The notes below the pieces were generated by a model. The model had not been told where the DNA came from. It made no database searches and saw only the letters and a list, made by a program, of their open reading frames with translations. Positions 16,824-27,116 of a stretch of DNA of 64,000 nt are shown one piece after another. Source of the DNA: an uncultured Pirellulaceae bacterium (lineage in GTDB: Bacteria; Planctomycetota; Planctomycetia; Pirellulales; Pirellulaceae); NCBI GenBank assembly GCA_937981585.1, contig CALJOA010000027.1:1-64000 (forward strand), given 5' to 3'. Positions within the stretch are counted from its first letter, which is position 1. Each line of letters opens with the position of its first letter. The translations under genes were made by a program, and so were the position numbers.

Positions 16824-18215
16824 ATGGCTACGGTCAATCCTTCATTGGACAACACGCATGACGACGCGGCAGAACGCTCGCCGTTGGTGCTTGGTCTGGA
16901 TTACGCCGGCGTAACCGACACGGTCTGCAAGATTTGGGAAGACGAGAAGATGCCCAAGATCTGGTGGATGACGCTCGGAGTTGCGTTGTCGCTATTGGCG
17001 ATTTTGGGCGCCTGCGTTGGTCACTTGATCATGAAAGGCGTCGGTGTCTGGGGCAACAACAACCCAGCCTATTGGGGCTGGCCGATCGTTAACTTCGTTT
17101 TCTGGGTCGGTATCGGCCACGCGGGAACTTTGATTTCGGCGATTCTGTTTCTGTTCCGTCAGAACTGGCGAACTAGTATCAACCGAGCCGCTGAAGCGAT
17201 GACGATTTTCGCGGTCATGTGTGCCGGGCTTTTCCCGGGCGTTCACATTGGTCGCGTTTGGGCGTTTTACTGGTTGTTCCCCGTTCCGACGGAGCACCTT
17301 GCGATGTGGCCCAACTTCCGCAGTCCTCTGCTGTGGGACGTTTTCGCGGTTTCGACTTATGCGACCGTTTCGGTCTTGTTCTGGTACATGGGCATGGTTC
17401 CCGATATCGCGACTTTCCGCGATCGCTGCAAATCGCGAATTGGAAAATTCATTTACGGATTGCTTTCGCTCGGCTGGACCGGATCGGCCCGTGGCTGGCA
17501 CCGTTACGAGATTGCTTACACGATCCTGGCAGCTCTTGCGACTCCGCTGGTTCTTTCAGTACACACGATCGTTAGTTTTGACTTTGCTGTTTCCCAGGTT
17601 CCTGGTTGGCACACCACGATTTTCCCACCGTACTTTGTTGCCGGTGCGATCTTCAGTGGATTCGCGATGGTGGTAACGCTGCTTGTTCCGGTTCGAAAAA
17701 TCTATGGGCTCGAACAGCTCATTACGCTTCGCCACCTCGAGAACATGAACAAGATCATCATGGCGACCGGGATGATGGTCGGTACCGCCTACGGGATCGA
17801 GTTCTTTATCGCTTGGTACTCCGGAGTTCCATGGGAAGGCTTTGCGTTCTACAACCGAGCGTTTGGTAATTACTGGTGGGCTTACTGGATCATGGTCACC
17901 TGCAACGTGGTGATTCCACAGGTGTTCTGGATCAAGTGGTGCCGCACGACGCCTTGGTTCATGGTGATCATTTGCATCTTTGTGAACATCGGTATGTGGT
18001 TCGAACGTTTCGTAATTACGATCACGTCGCTTTGTCGCGACTTTAACCCATCGAGTTGGGCCTATTTCCATCCGACCTGGATCGACCTGTTGATGTTGAT
18101 CGGTAGTTTCGGATTGTTCTTCACGATGTTCTCGCTGTTCTGTCGTTTCCTCCCGGTCATCGCGATCGCGGAAGTCAAAGGCGTCATGCCACGCGAGCAT
18201 GCGGATCATCATTAG
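16824..18215 (+). CDS. actC: alternative complex III subunit ActC (NrfD-like quinol-interacting membrane protein)
   Basis: A 463-residue integral membrane protein with about ten hydrophobic helices, of the NrfD/PsrC family. Typical segments are [39 protein letters not shown], and [30 protein letters not shown]. With ActB and ActF it forms the membrane core that oxidises menaquinol. Length and position after actB match the family. About 98 bases separate it from the next subunit gene. Nothing unusual is seen except the palindrome placed immediately upstream. Confidence 0.94.
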   Translation: MATVNPSLDNTHDDAAERSPLVLGLDYAGVTDTVCKIWEDEKMPKIWWMTLGVALSLLAILGACVGHLIMKGVGVWGNNNPAYWGWPIVNFVFWVGIGHAGTLISAILFLFRQNWRTSINRAAEAMTIFAVMCAGLFPGVHIGRVWAFYWLFPVPTEHLAMWPNFRSPLLWDVFAVSTYATVSVLFWYMGMVPDIATFRDRCKSRIGKFIYGLLSLGWTGSARGWHRYEIAYTILAALATPLVLSVHTIVSFDFAVSQVPGWHTTIFPPYFVAGAIFSGFAMVVTLLVPVRKIYGLEQLITLRHLENMNKIIMATGMMVGTAYGIEFFIAWYSGVPWEGFAFYNRAFGNYWWAYWIMVTCNVVIPQVFWIKWCRTTPWFMVIICIFVNIGMWFERFVITITSLCRDFNPSSWAYFHPTWIDLLMLIGSFGLFFTMFSLFCRFLPVIAIAEVKGVMPREHADHH

Positions 18216-18313
18216 GAATATTGCAACCAAGATATAGCTGAATCAGACAACGAATCCTTTGGAGCGATTAAGCATCAAACAGGATTCAACGGTTCAAAAA
18301 AAAGACGAAAAAC

Positions 18314-19759
18314 ATGGCTGAAGAAAACCAAACAAACACAAACGAAGATTCGAAGCTCGTTGGATTGCTCGCGCAGTTTGACGATCCGGATTCGCTTGTG
18401 GCCGCTTGTAACAACGCCCGCGAAGCTGGCTACACCAAAACAGATGCTTACTCGCCGTTCCCAGTTCATGGGATCGACCCGGCGCTGGGCATCAAGCGTT
18501 CGATCCTCCCGTTCATTGTGCTGAGCATCGCCTTGGGTGCGGTGTGCATTGGATTGGGAATGCAGTGGTACACCAACACCGACTCTGGAACAATTTCTCC
18601 AGCGTTCCCAGGTTACCCGTTCAAGATCAGTGGAAAGCCGTACTTCAGTTTGCCGGCCAACATTCCTGTCACGTTCGAAGTCATCGTTCTCTCAAGTGCG
18701 TTTGCAGCATTCTTTGGAATGTGGATTTTGAACAAGCTACCGATGTTGTCCAATCCGCTGCACCGAATTTCACGATTCAAGCGAGCCACCAACGACAAAT
18801 TCTTCTTGATGATTGAAGAAGCCGACGAAAAGTTCGATCGCTCTTCAACCGAGGCTCAGTTGAATCAGTGGGGCGCAGTGGCGATTGACGAATGTCGCCA
18901 GGATCTTACCGATAATGTGCTACCCAGCTGGTTCCGACTAGTGGCGTTGATGGGAGCGTTGATGCTGCTGATTCCACCGGTCGTTATTTTTCGCTCGATG
19001 GGGATGACCAACCGCGCTCCGCGATTGCACTTCATGCCCGACATGGACTGGCAAGAAAAATCGAAAACACAAACTGTTGCTCCGACCATGGTCGATGGCG
19101 AAAATCTGTTCCTTGACATGCGTGCGATGAGAGCACCAGTCGAAGGCTCGGTTGCCTGGGATCATCTCAATGCTGACACCGAAATGCACCAGGGCATCAA
19201 ACGGGATTACAAAGCCGTAACGAGTGTTTCGACCAAAACTGGTTCGGCTCTAACGAGTTTGACAACCGGCCAAGAAGACGATGCCGCAGCTCCCGCCGAA
19301 GAAGACCTCAGCAAATACGTGACCGCGTTCCCGGTTGGGATCGAAGTCAATGCTGAGTTGCTTGCTCGTGGTCAGAACCGATTCAACATTTATTGCTCAG
19401 TCTGTCATGGCTATTCTGGCAACGGTGACGGACTGGTGAACCAGCGAGCCGTCGCGCTGGCCGGAACTGGCAAAGCGACTTGGACAGCAGCAAAGTCGCT
19501 TCACGATCCAATCGTTAAAGACCCGGCTCAGAATCCGCTTGGAAGACTCTTTGACACGATCAGCAACGGCCGCAGCATGATGGGTCCTTACAAGTCACAG
19601 ATCTCGGTCGAAGATCGCTGGGCGATTGTGGCGTATGTTAAAGCCCTTCAAGAAACCGGAATTAAGCCACCTGGATCCGAAGTTTCGCCCGCAGCCAAAA
19701 CGCCGGCTGATGAAGCACCCGAAGCCGACGACTCTGCCATCCCGAAACCGACTCCGTAG
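18314..19759 (+). CDS. fused ActD (DUF3341) - ActE (monohaem cytochrome c) subunit
   Basis: A 481-residue fusion of two subunits that are separate in Rhodothermus. Residues about 15-200 match DUF3341/ActD: GLLAQFDDPDSLVAACNNAREAGY, YSPFPVHGID, two transmembrane helices and the SLPANIPVTFEVIVLSSAFAAF block. A third helix lies at about 208-230. After a linker, residues about 345-450 form a class I cytochrome c with the haem site CSVCH (Cys361, Cys364, His365) and a candidate axial Met in GRSMMGPY. The C-terminus is an Ala/Pro/Glu-rich tail. The order act-ABC-DE-F is as expected. The cytochrome domain would tie electron exit to the membrane part. Confidence 0.9.
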   Translation: MAEENQTNTNEDSKLVGLLAQFDDPDSLVAACNNAREAGYTKTDAYSPFPVHGIDPALGIKRSILPFIVLSIALGAVCIGLGMQWYTNTDSGTISPAFPGYPFKISGKPYFSLPANIPVTFEVIVLSSAFAAFFGMWILNKLPMLSNPLHRISRFKRATNDKFFLMIEEADEKFDRSSTEAQLNQWGAVAIDECRQDLTDNVLPSWFRLVALMGALMLLIPPVVIFRSMGMTNRAPRLHFMPDMDWQEKSKTQTVAPTMVDGENLFLDMRAMRAPVEGSVAWDHLNADTEMHQGIKRDYKAVTSVSTKTGSALTSLTTGQEDDAAAPAEEDLSKYVTAFPVGIEVNAELLARGQNRFNIYCSVCHGYSGNGDGLVNQRAVALAGTGKATWTAAKSLHDPIVKDPAQNPLGRLFDTISNGRSMMGPYKSQISVEDRWAIVAYVKALQETGIKPPGSEVSPAAKTPADEAPEADDSAIPKPTP

Positions 19760-19831
19760 CAAGACTTTTTAATTTTCCGAATCAAAACGAAATCAGATTG
19801 CCGATCACGGCCAAACGAATTTAGATCTGAA

Positions 19832-21118
19832 ATGCATAACACAAGACCTGCAAAAATCACTTCGCCGATCACTTCGCTCAACGAAGGCTACGTGCGCACG
19901 ATTCCGCTTGCCCTGATCGTGGGTGCCATCGGAATCGGCGTCTCGCTGGTTTTGTGCGGCTTCCAATCAAAACCGTTTCTGTACAACTATCTCGTTGCGT
20001 TCTGTTTTGTGCTTTCGATTTCACTGGGCTGTTTGTTCTTTGTGACAATCATGCACTTGACTCGCGCTGGCTGGAGTGCAACGGTTCGCCGAGTCGCTGA
20101 GTTGTACGCGATGTGTACCTTTCCCTTGTTCCTGCTGTTCCTCCCGATTTTGCTAACCGTGATTTCTGGAACCGACACGGTTTATTCCTGGAACGTCGAA
20201 GGATATACGATTCATGCCGACGCCGAAACGAAAGCCGACATCTTGGCAAACGCTCCGCTCCCACCGCTGGAGCAACTCAAAGGCGCGTTTCTAAACAAAT
20301 GGTTTTTCACCGGTCGAATCGTGGCTTACTTTTTGATCTGGGGTGGGATGGCGTTCTTCTTCCTCAAGAACTCATTGGCTCAAGACGTTTCGGGTGACAA
20401 GAAATTGACCGCTCGCAATCAAGCGTTCTCGGCGCCGTTCATGATCCTGTTCGCCGCGACAATTGTGTTCGCTTCATTCGATATCGAAATGTCATTGTCA
20501 CCACTATGGTTTAGCACGATGTTCCCGGTCTACTTTTTCGCCGGTGCATTTTTGAGTGCGTTGTGCACGATCATGCTGACCTGCTTATGGCTGCAACGAA
20601 CTGGCCGGGTAACCGACGAAATCACAATCGAACATTACCACGATCTTGGCAAGCTGATGCAGGGCTTTGTGATCTTTTGGGGTTACATCGCGTTCAGCCA
20701 GTTCCTGCTGATCTGGTACGCCAACATTCCTGAAGAAACCTTCTGGTACGACTTGCGAATCAACCAACCTGGCTGGAAAGGTCTGTCTTTGATTCTGCTG
20801 GTTGGTCACTTGTTCATCCCGTTCTTTTTGTTGATGGGACGAGGACTGCGACGTAACCGGATCCTGCTGACGATTTCAGCGGTCTTTATTTTGTGCATGC
20901 ATTGGGTTGATCATTACTGGCTCGTGATGCCGCATCTCAATCCGCACGGAGATCATACGTTTCAGTTGTCAGGAACCGGTTTCCTGACTGGCATCTCCTG
21001 TCTGGTGGGAATGATCGCCATTTACATCGCGCTGTTCTGTTTGGTCACCAGAAATCGACCGCTGGTACCCCTACAGGACCCTCGATTGGGTGAGGCATTG
21101 AACCACGAGGTTCACTAA
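19832..21118 (+). CDS. actF: alternative complex III subunit ActF (second NrfD-like quinone-binding subunit)
   Basis: A 428-residue polytopic membrane protein with about ten helices, paralogous to ActC but shorter and more diverged. Family-like segments include FVTIMHLTRAGWSATVRRVAEL, GKLMQGFVIFWGYIAFSQFLLIWYANIPEETFWY and MHWVDHYWLVMP. The HDLGKLMQGFVIFWGYIAFSQF region is characteristic of ActF. It begins 72 bases after the actDE stop. It is expected to partner ActC and the other membrane subunits in menaquinol oxidation. Confidence 0.93.
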   Translation: MHNTRPAKITSPITSLNEGYVRTIPLALIVGAIGIGVSLVLCGFQSKPFLYNYLVAFCFVLSISLGCLFFVTIMHLTRAGWSATVRRVAELYAMCTFPLFLLFLPILLTVISGTDTVYSWNVEGYTIHADAETKADILANAPLPPLEQLKGAFLNKWFFTGRIVAYFLIWGGMAFFFLKNSLAQDVSGDKKLTARNQAFSAPFMILFAATIVFASFDIEMSLSPLWFSTMFPVYFFAGAFLSALCTIMLTCLWLQRTGRVTDEITIEHYHDLGKLMQGFVIFWGYIAFSQFLLIWYANIPEETFWYDLRINQPGWKGLSLILLVGHLFIPFFLLMGRGLRRNRILLTISAVFILCMHWVDHYWLVMPHLNPHGDHTFQLSGTGFLTGISCLVGMIAIYIALFCLVTRNRPLVPLQDPRLGEALNHEVH

Positions 21119-21177
21119 TCCTGGGATTCCAAAATCGTTCAAGAACATCACATCTGACGCAATACAACGAAAAAATC

Positions 21178-21507
21178 ATGACTGACGAAACAACAAACCA
21201 CGATGACCACGGCCATGGCGAGGCTCCGAGTTACGACGACATCAACACGCCGGTTATTGTGCTGGTGGGTGCGATCAGCGCTATCGTAACCTTGATCACG
21301 ATCATGTTTGTTCAAGGGCTTTGCTATCACTGGCAGAACAGCTATTTGAAAGAACGATCCGCCAAAGCCGAAAGCATGCCCGCTGTAAAAGAGATCGCTC
21401 GTCAAAAAGAGCTGCTTGCCGGTGGCGATGGGCTGGTCTCGATCGACGATGCGATGAAAAAAGTCGTCACCGCTTATGGTGGTGGAGTCGAACAAGCAGA
21501 AAACTAA
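21178..21507 (+). CDS. unknown small membrane protein between actF and sco
   Basis: A 109-residue protein I do not recognise. The N-terminus is His/Asp-rich (HDDHGHGE, about residues 9-16). One transmembrane helix spans about 27-49 (VIVLVGAISAIVTLITIMFVQGL). The remaining 60 residues are soluble, charged and probably helical, ending GGGVEQAEN. The gene lies 59 bases after actF and 24 bases before sco, all on the same strand, so it is inside the complex III-oxidase operon. The single-helix form would suit an accessory subunit or assembly factor of the supercomplex. Coding is supported by its tight placement and a codon pattern like its neighbours. Confidence 0.7.
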   Translation: MTDETTNHDDHGHGEAPSYDDINTPVIVLVGAISAIVTLITIMFVQGLCYHWQNSYLKERSAKAESMPAVKEIARQKELLAGGDGLVSIDDAMKKVVTAYGGGVEQAEN

Positions 21508-21531
21508 ACGAGCTCTGGAACCAAACCAATC

Positions 21532-22545
21532 GTGCAATTGAATCCCCTGACAATTCGAACTTCACTGCTCCTGATTGCAATGTTTGCAATGATGGTCGGC
21601 GGCGGTGTATCGATCGGTTGGGCTCAAGATTCCAATCTTCAGACTACTGAGACTCAACCAGCCGATTCAGCGGAGTCAACCAACTCCGCCGATGATGCTT
21701 CTTCCAACGATCCCTATGGGCTGCGAGAGAAACCGGACGTCGGCAAGAACATCGGTGTTCGATCCAAGACCGGCGACATCATCCCCGGAGACATCACGTT
21801 CAACGATGAAGAAAATCGCTTCGTTGAAATCGGCCGATACTTTGATGGCAAACAACCGGTGATGCTTTCCTTCAATTACTCGAAATGTCCCAAGCTTTGC
21901 AGTGTGCAACTGGAGAACATGACATCGACGCTTCACCGGGTTGATTTCAAAGTCGGGAAGGACTTTCAGATCGTCTCGGTCAGTATCGATCCAAACGAGC
22001 AGACAACGCGAGCCAAGCAAACCAAAGAGAAATACACCGAGCAGTACAACAAACCTGGAACAGAAGACGGTTGGCATTTCCTGACTGGAAAAAAAGCCAA
22101 CATCGAACGTCTTACCGATATTTGTGGATTTGAATACAAGTACGTTCCTTCCCAAAAACTATTTTCGCATCCACCGGTTTTCATTCTGGTTTCTCCCGAA
22201 GGAAAAATCGTACGCTACATCCACGGTCTTGATTACGATGCTGACACGATTGAACTGGCTTTGATTGAGTCGGCGGAGGGAAAAATCGGCTCACCGATTA
22301 ATATTCTCAGCTACGGACTGGGCTGTTTTTTGTATGACCCCTCGACTGGAAAATATTCTTTTCAGGCGATGGCTGTAATGCGAATCGGTGCACTGTTCAC
22401 CGTTTTGGCGCTGCTGATTGGCTTGATTCCATATTGGTTCATGCGTCGTAGCAGTCAGGAATCTGACCTAGAGTCCAAACCTGAAAAACCAAAGCTCAAT
22501 AAATCCTCGGTTCCGCCTGACCAGCCTGCTGCTGGGACGGTTTAA
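21532..22545 (+). CDS. SCO1/SenC-type copper chaperone with C-terminal membrane anchor
   Basis: A 337-residue thioredoxin-fold protein starting at GTG. Signal sequence about 1-31, then a Ser/Asp-rich linker. The SCO domain (about 70-265) has the copper-binding CxxxC motif with Cys119 and Cys123 in SKCPKLC, and the conserved His in SHPPVFILVSPEGKIVRY. SCO proteins deliver copper to, or reduce, the CuA centre of cytochrome oxidase, and coxB is the next gene. A second transmembrane helix near 285-305 followed by RR gives a C-terminal anchor, less usual than the N-terminal anchor in proteobacterial SCO. The last 30 residues are charged and Pro-rich. Confidence 0.9.
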   Translation: MQLNPLTIRTSLLLIAMFAMMVGGGVSIGWAQDSNLQTTETQPADSAESTNSADDASSNDPYGLREKPDVGKNIGVRSKTGDIIPGDITFNDEENRFVEIGRYFDGKQPVMLSFNYSKCPKLCSVQLENMTSTLHRVDFKVGKDFQIVSVSIDPNEQTTRAKQTKEKYTEQYNKPGTEDGWHFLTGKKANIERLTDICGFEYKYVPSQKLFSHPPVFILVSPEGKIVRYIHGLDYDADTIELALIESAEGKIGSPINILSYGLGCFLYDPSTGKYSFQAMAVMRIGALFTVLALLIGLIPYWFMRRSSQESDLESKPEKPKLNKSSVPPDQPAAGTV

Positions 22546-22581
22546 GATCACCTCGATCAACATTTAACTTTTGAAAATACG

Positions 22582-24018
22582 ATGAACTGGCAACTACCTT
22601 TGATGCTCGCTCAAGCGACCGAAAAAGCAAAAGACAACTTGGAAGAGCTTCGCGCGCGGACCGAAGCGGTCAGCATCGACGGCACGACAGTTCCCGATCA
22701 CGCGTTAGAGCGGAGTGCGGAATTTTCGTCCAATCCGTTTGCAACTGATTATTGGTTCCCAGAACAAGCATCCGAATTCGCAAGCCGTGTAGATTTTTTG
22801 TACATGGCGATCTTCTGGATCTCGCTCGTGTTCTTTGTCGCAATCGTCGGTGTGATGGTCTACTTCTGCATCAAGTACCGACGCAAGGGCGACGTGATCG
22901 ACCCGCAACCCAGCACGTCTCACAATACCGCGATTGAAATTCTTTGGTCGGTCCTTCCCAGCATCCTGTTGGTCTGGATGTTCTACGTTGGGGCAGAGGA
23001 TTTCTTCAACATGCGTGTCCCGCGTGAAGACTCCGAAGAGATCCTTGTCACTGCCAAGCAATTTGGCTGGGTGTTTACTTATCCTGACGGCGACCAATCG
23101 CCCGAGTTGCACTTGGTCGAAGGCCAGCCGGCGTCGCTGATCATGCAATCCGAAGACGTACTGCACAGCTTCTATGTTCCAGCGTTCCGTCAAAAGATGG
23201 ACATCGTTCCCGGTCGTTACACCTACGCCTACATTGAGCCAAGTAAAACAGGCCAATATCGGTTGTCGTGCAATGAGTATTGCGGAAGCGGTCACTCGAA
23301 AATGAAAACGATGGCCGAAGTTCACAAGTCAGCACAGGCCCGGAAAGAAAACACTGAGTGGATCGAAGCCGAAAAACCAATGTGGGAGAACGGCGAGCAC
23401 ATCTATCAGATCCAGTGCTCGGGCTGCCACAAGGTCGACGGCACCAAGGCAACGGGCCCGGCACTCAACATGATCTGGGGAACCGAAGAGAACGTCAACA
23501 ATGGCGAGAAAGTCATGGTCGACCGCGCCTATGTTCAGAAATCAATCTGGGAACCAAACGCCGATATCGTCGATGGCTACAGCCCGAAAATGAATTCGTT
23601 CAAGGGAATTCTTGACCAGCAAGACATCAATCGTGTCATTTCCTACTTACAATATCTCAAAGCCAAAGAGAACTTTGATGGCGCCGAGGAAGACTTTTAC
23701 AAGGAACATCCTGAGTTCTCCAAAGACGTTTTGGAAGGCGACATGGATGAATCGGTCCCAACAGCGGTTGAGGGCGGTGCCAAGGCGGACGCTCCAAGTG
23801 TGCCGGCGGCGAATGCAGAAGAAGCCCAGCCAGCTGCTGCTACCGCGGTAGCCGTGGAAGAACCCGTCGCGAAAGCTCCCGTCGTCGAGGCGCCAGCGGA
23901 TGCCGCAGTTGAAGCACCGACACTCGAAGCACCAGCCGTAGAAACGCCCGCGTTGGAAGCACCGGCTGCCGAAGCTCCGGCAGTTGAAGCTCCGGCGTTG
24001 GAAGCACCAACCGAATAA
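22582..24018 (+). CDS. coxB: cytochrome c oxidase subunit II with fused cytochrome c (caa3 type)
   Basis: A 478-residue subunit II. Two transmembrane helices (about 72-96 and 117-137) precede the CuA cupredoxin domain. CuA ligands are visible: His195 (VLHSFYVP), Cys230, Glu232, Cys234, His238 and Met241 in SCNEYCGSGHSKM. A fused cytochrome c carries CSGCH (Cys279, Cys282, His283), making this a caa3-type oxidase that can take electrons straight from complex III. The last about 80 residues are an unusual Ala/Pro/Glu/Val repeat (APAVEAPALEAP-like units), probably a flexible surface tail. It sits between sco and coxA. Confidence 0.94.
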   Translation: MNWQLPLMLAQATEKAKDNLEELRARTEAVSIDGTTVPDHALERSAEFSSNPFATDYWFPEQASEFASRVDFLYMAIFWISLVFFVAIVGVMVYFCIKYRRKGDVIDPQPSTSHNTAIEILWSVLPSILLVWMFYVGAEDFFNMRVPREDSEEILVTAKQFGWVFTYPDGDQSPELHLVEGQPASLIMQSEDVLHSFYVPAFRQKMDIVPGRYTYAYIEPSKTGQYRLSCNEYCGSGHSKMKTMAEVHKSAQARKENTEWIEAEKPMWENGEHIYQIQCSGCHKVDGTKATGPALNMIWGTEENVNNGEKVMVDRAYVQKSIWEPNADIVDGYSPKMNSFKGILDQQDINRVISYLQYLKAKENFDGAEEDFYKEHPEFSKDVLEGDMDESVPTAVEGGAKADAPSVPAANAEEAQPAAATAVAVEEPVAKAPVVEAPADAAVEAPTLEAPAVETPALEAPAAEAPAVEAPALEAPTE

Positions 24019-24147
24019 CAGCTCAACAAAACAGACACCAAGAAACCAAAACTGAACAAGCAAAAACTGAAGAGCCAATTGAGTTAGCAATTAGCATTGG
24101 CAGTTAGCCCAACGTTAGCTCAAGGCTTTTAAACCAAGGTTGAAATT

Positions 24148-25854
24148 ATGGTAGATTCGTCAGCAAGAAAAGCACTTTTCGACACCCCTGAAACGCACTT
24201 TTTGAATTGCACCAAGGGCTGGAAGTCATGGGCCTTTACGCTTGATCACAAGCGAATTGGCATTATGTACTTGATTGGCGTCACGATCGCCTTGCTTCTG
24301 GCTGGAACATTCGCACTCGTTTTGCGAACCCACCTTTGGGCGTTCGACGGTGCACTACCCATGTCAGATGACATGTACAACCAGATGTTCACGCTCCACG
24401 GAGCCGTGATGGTATTCTCCTTCATCATCCCAAGTGTTCCCGCGGCGCTGGGCAACATTGTTCTACCGATGATGCTGGGCGCCAAAGATGTGGCGTTCCC
24501 GCGGATGAATCTGGCAAGCTTTTATCTCTGGATCATCGGAACCGGAATGCTGTTGGCTGCAATTCTTTCAGGATACGGTTTGGATACCGGCTGGACCTTT
24601 TACACGCCGTACAGCATCGAAACGCAAACTGGAGTCATTTGGGCAACCTTTGGCGCGTTTGTGTTGGGATTTAGTTCGATCTTTACCGGGCTGAACTTTC
24701 TGGTCACCGTCAACACGATGCGGTCCAAGGGGCAAGGCTGGTTTCAGTTGCCATTGTTCATCTGGTCGCTTTACGCGACTGCGATCATTCAGGTTCTGGC
24801 GACTCCTGTTTTGGGAATCACTTTGTTGATGCTGATTGCCGAAAAGACGATGCACATCGGTATTTTCGATCCTAAGTACGGCGGCGACCCGGTTTTGTTC
24901 CAGCACTTCTTCTGGTTCTATTCGCACCCGGCTGTTTACATCATGATTCTGCCAGCGATGGGCGTCATCAGTGAGCTGATCTCGGTTTACTCACAGAAAC
25001 GAATTTTTGGTTACTCATTCATTGCGTTCTCCAGTGTTGCGATCGCGCTGCTGGGATTCCTTGTTTGGGGCCACCACATGTTCACCAGCGGTCAGTCACA
25101 AGTCGTAACGTTAATCTTTAGTGCGATCACGTTTACGGTCGCGATTCCATCGGCGGTGAAAGTCTTCAACTGGCTGGCGACGCTGTACAAGGGTTCGATT
25201 TTGCTCAACACGCCAATGTGCTTTGCATTGTCGTTCATTTTCCTGTTCGGAATTGGTGGACTGACTGGTCTCTTCCTCGGTGCTTTGTCGACTGACATTC
25301 ACTTGCACGATACCTATTTCGTTGTGGCTCACTTCCACTTCGTAATGGTCGGGGGAACGTTGACGGCGCTGCTGGGTGGAGTGTTCCACTGGTGGCCGAA
25401 AGTCTGGGGCCGGATGTACAACGATTTCCTGGGTCGTGTCAGCTGCTTCATGGTTTTCGCGGGCTTCAACTTGACCTTCTTCCCTCAGTTCGTGATGGGC
25501 TCTCGGGGTATGCCTCGCCGTTACGCTTCTTACGATCCTGAGTTCCTTGCCTTTCATCAGCTCTCAACAATCGGAGCGTTTGTACTTGGTTGGGGCATCG
25601 TGCTGGCGGTTGGAGTTTTGATTTACGCTGCCATCAAGGGACCTCGCTGTGGAGCCAACCCGTTCAAAGCGGCTTCGTTGGAATGGCAGTCAAGTTCGCC
25701 TCCCGACTTTCACAACTTCGTTCACAACCCGCTCCTCAACGATCCTTACGATTTCGATGCAATGGTCTTCGACGAAGAACTGGGCACCTATATTTCACGC
25801 GAGTTTGCAGATCCATCCAAGGTTCCGCCTCGCAAAGAACCAGTGCACCACTAG
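24148..25854 (+). CDS. coxA: cytochrome c oxidase subunit I, A2-type
   Basis: A 568-residue haem-copper oxidase subunit I with about twelve helices. Haem and CuB ligands are seen in [27 protein letters not shown] (His260, the Tyr cross-link partner at YSHPAVY), [10 protein letters not shown] and [19 protein letters not shown]. The motif Tyr258-Ser259-His260-Pro replaces the GHPE motif with its proton-channel Glu, which marks the A2 subfamily, as in Rhodothermus and Thermus-like caa3 enzymes. It reduces O2 to water and pumps protons. It lies between subunits II and III in the usual order. Confidence 0.96.
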   Translation: MVDSSARKALFDTPETHFLNCTKGWKSWAFTLDHKRIGIMYLIGVTIALLLAGTFALVLRTHLWAFDGALPMSDDMYNQMFTLHGAVMVFSFIIPSVPAALGNIVLPMMLGAKDVAFPRMNLASFYLWIIGTGMLLAAILSGYGLDTGWTFYTPYSIETQTGVIWATFGAFVLGFSSIFTGLNFLVTVNTMRSKGQGWFQLPLFIWSLYATAIIQVLATPVLGITLLMLIAEKTMHIGIFDPKYGGDPVLFQHFFWFYSHPAVYIMILPAMGVISELISVYSQKRIFGYSFIAFSSVAIALLGFLVWGHHMFTSGQSQVVTLIFSAITFTVAIPSAVKVFNWLATLYKGSILLNTPMCFALSFIFLFGIGGLTGLFLGALSTDIHLHDTYFVVAHFHFVMVGGTLTALLGGVFHWWPKVWGRMYNDFLGRVSCFMVFAGFNLTFFPQFVMGSRGMPRRYASYDPEFLAFHQLSTIGAFVLGWGIVLAVGVLIYAAIKGPRCGANPFKAASLEWQSSSPPDFHNFVHNPLLNDPYDFDAMVFDEELGTYISREFADPSKVPPRKEPVHH

Positions 25855-25911
25855 ACGATTGTTGCTCAAATAATTTCCAAATATTAGCCGAAGATTTCGG
25901 AGCCTGTAAAA

Positions 25912-27039
25912 ATGGCCGTTGCCGACCACTCACACGATCACCATGACGATCATCATGATCACGGTGAATTTATTGCGCATCACTTTGACTCGCCCGAACA
26001 ACAGTTCGACTCGGGGAAGCTCGGGATCTGGTTGTTCCTGGTGACCGAAGTCCTGTTTTTCAGCGGCTTGTTTGTTGCCTATACGCTTTATCGAAACCAT
26101 CATCCCGAGATTTTCGACCAAGCCCACGTGTACCTCAACAAGTACCTTGGTGGTTTGAATACGATCGTGCTGCTGTTCAGCAGTTTGACGATGGCCTTGG
26201 GTGTGCGCTCGGCACAGCTGGGTAAAAACAAGAGCTGTGGCATCTATGTGTTGATCACAATGGTTTGCGCTTCAATGTTCCTGGGCGTTAAAGCCGTTGA
26301 GTACAGTCACAAATGGGACATGGGAATCCTTGTCCGCAGTGCTTTTGATTTTACTTACACCCATCCTGACCAGACCATCATCAGCGGCTTGTCGAATTAT
26401 CTGGTTTACCTTTCGGTGATACCGCTGCTGCTGTTGGTTGGATTCATCATTACCAGTGTTGTATTCCGTTTGATCGACAAAGCGGTCTGGTCAAAGTTCT
26501 GGATGGGCATGGCAATTACAGTCGGTGGTTACTTCCTCGGCGTGGTGATTGGTTATCTGTTCATGGCCGCAAAAATCGGAGAAGCGAAACACGCTTATAT
26601 CGAGCCAGTCAGACCAATCGCGCTCTATGCGATGACTCAGGACACCGACCACGCAAAAGAAGATCATGCTAAATCGGACCACGTAAAAGGAGACGGTCAC
26701 GACAAAGACCACGATGATGAGCACGACGACGAGCATCACGATGCTGCTCATGCAAATGGTGAACATCACGATGATCATGGTCATGGTGAACACCACGGCG
26801 AAATCCCTGAATTCGATCGAAACGTTGGTACGTTTTTCAGTATTTACTACTGCATGACGGGCCTTCATGCGATTCACATTATCGCTGGGATCATCGCGCT
26901 GGGCTGGCTGTATTTTCGCTGCCTCAACAACCACTGGCGTAGTGACTACTTTGGACCAGTTGACTACGTCGGGCTGTATTGGCACTTGGTTGACTTGATC
27001 TGGATTTACCTATTCCCGCTGCTGTATCTGATTGATTGA
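25912..27039 (+). CDS. coxC: cytochrome c oxidase subunit III with large His-rich insert
   Basis: A 375-residue subunit III, much longer than the usual 200-270. The N-terminus is His/Asp-rich (HSHDHHDDHHDHGEF). Family segments include GIWLFLVTEVLFFSGLFVAYTLYR, LNTIVLLFSSLTMALGVRSAQ and the C-terminal TGLHAIHIIAGIIALGWL, WHLVDLIWIYLFPLLY. Between the fifth and sixth helices (about residues 243-298) is a stretch packed with His, Asp and Lys. Subunit III stabilises the oxidase and proton uptake. The insert may bind metal ions; this is inference from composition alone. Confidence 0.93.
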   Translation: MAVADHSHDHHDDHHDHGEFIAHHFDSPEQQFDSGKLGIWLFLVTEVLFFSGLFVAYTLYRNHHPEIFDQAHVYLNKYLGGLNTIVLLFSSLTMALGVRSAQLGKNKSCGIYVLITMVCASMFLGVKAVEYSHKWDMGILVRSAFDFTYTHPDQTIISGLSNYLVYLSVIPLLLLVGFIITSVVFRLIDKAVWSKFWMGMAITVGGYFLGVVIGYLFMAAKIGEAKHAYIEPVRPIALYAMTQDTDHAKEDHAKSDHVKGDGHDKDHDDEHDDEHHDAAHANGEHHDDHGHGEHHGEIPEFDRNVGTFFSIYYCMTGLHAIHIIAGIIALGWLYFRCLNNHWRSDYFGPVDYVGLYWHLVDLIWIYLFPLLYLID

Positions 27040-27116
27040 CGACTACAGCACCACAAACGACACGATTACATTTAAGAGACAATGTCCCGCTGGGGCGAAT
27101 TGATAAAGGCTAAATC

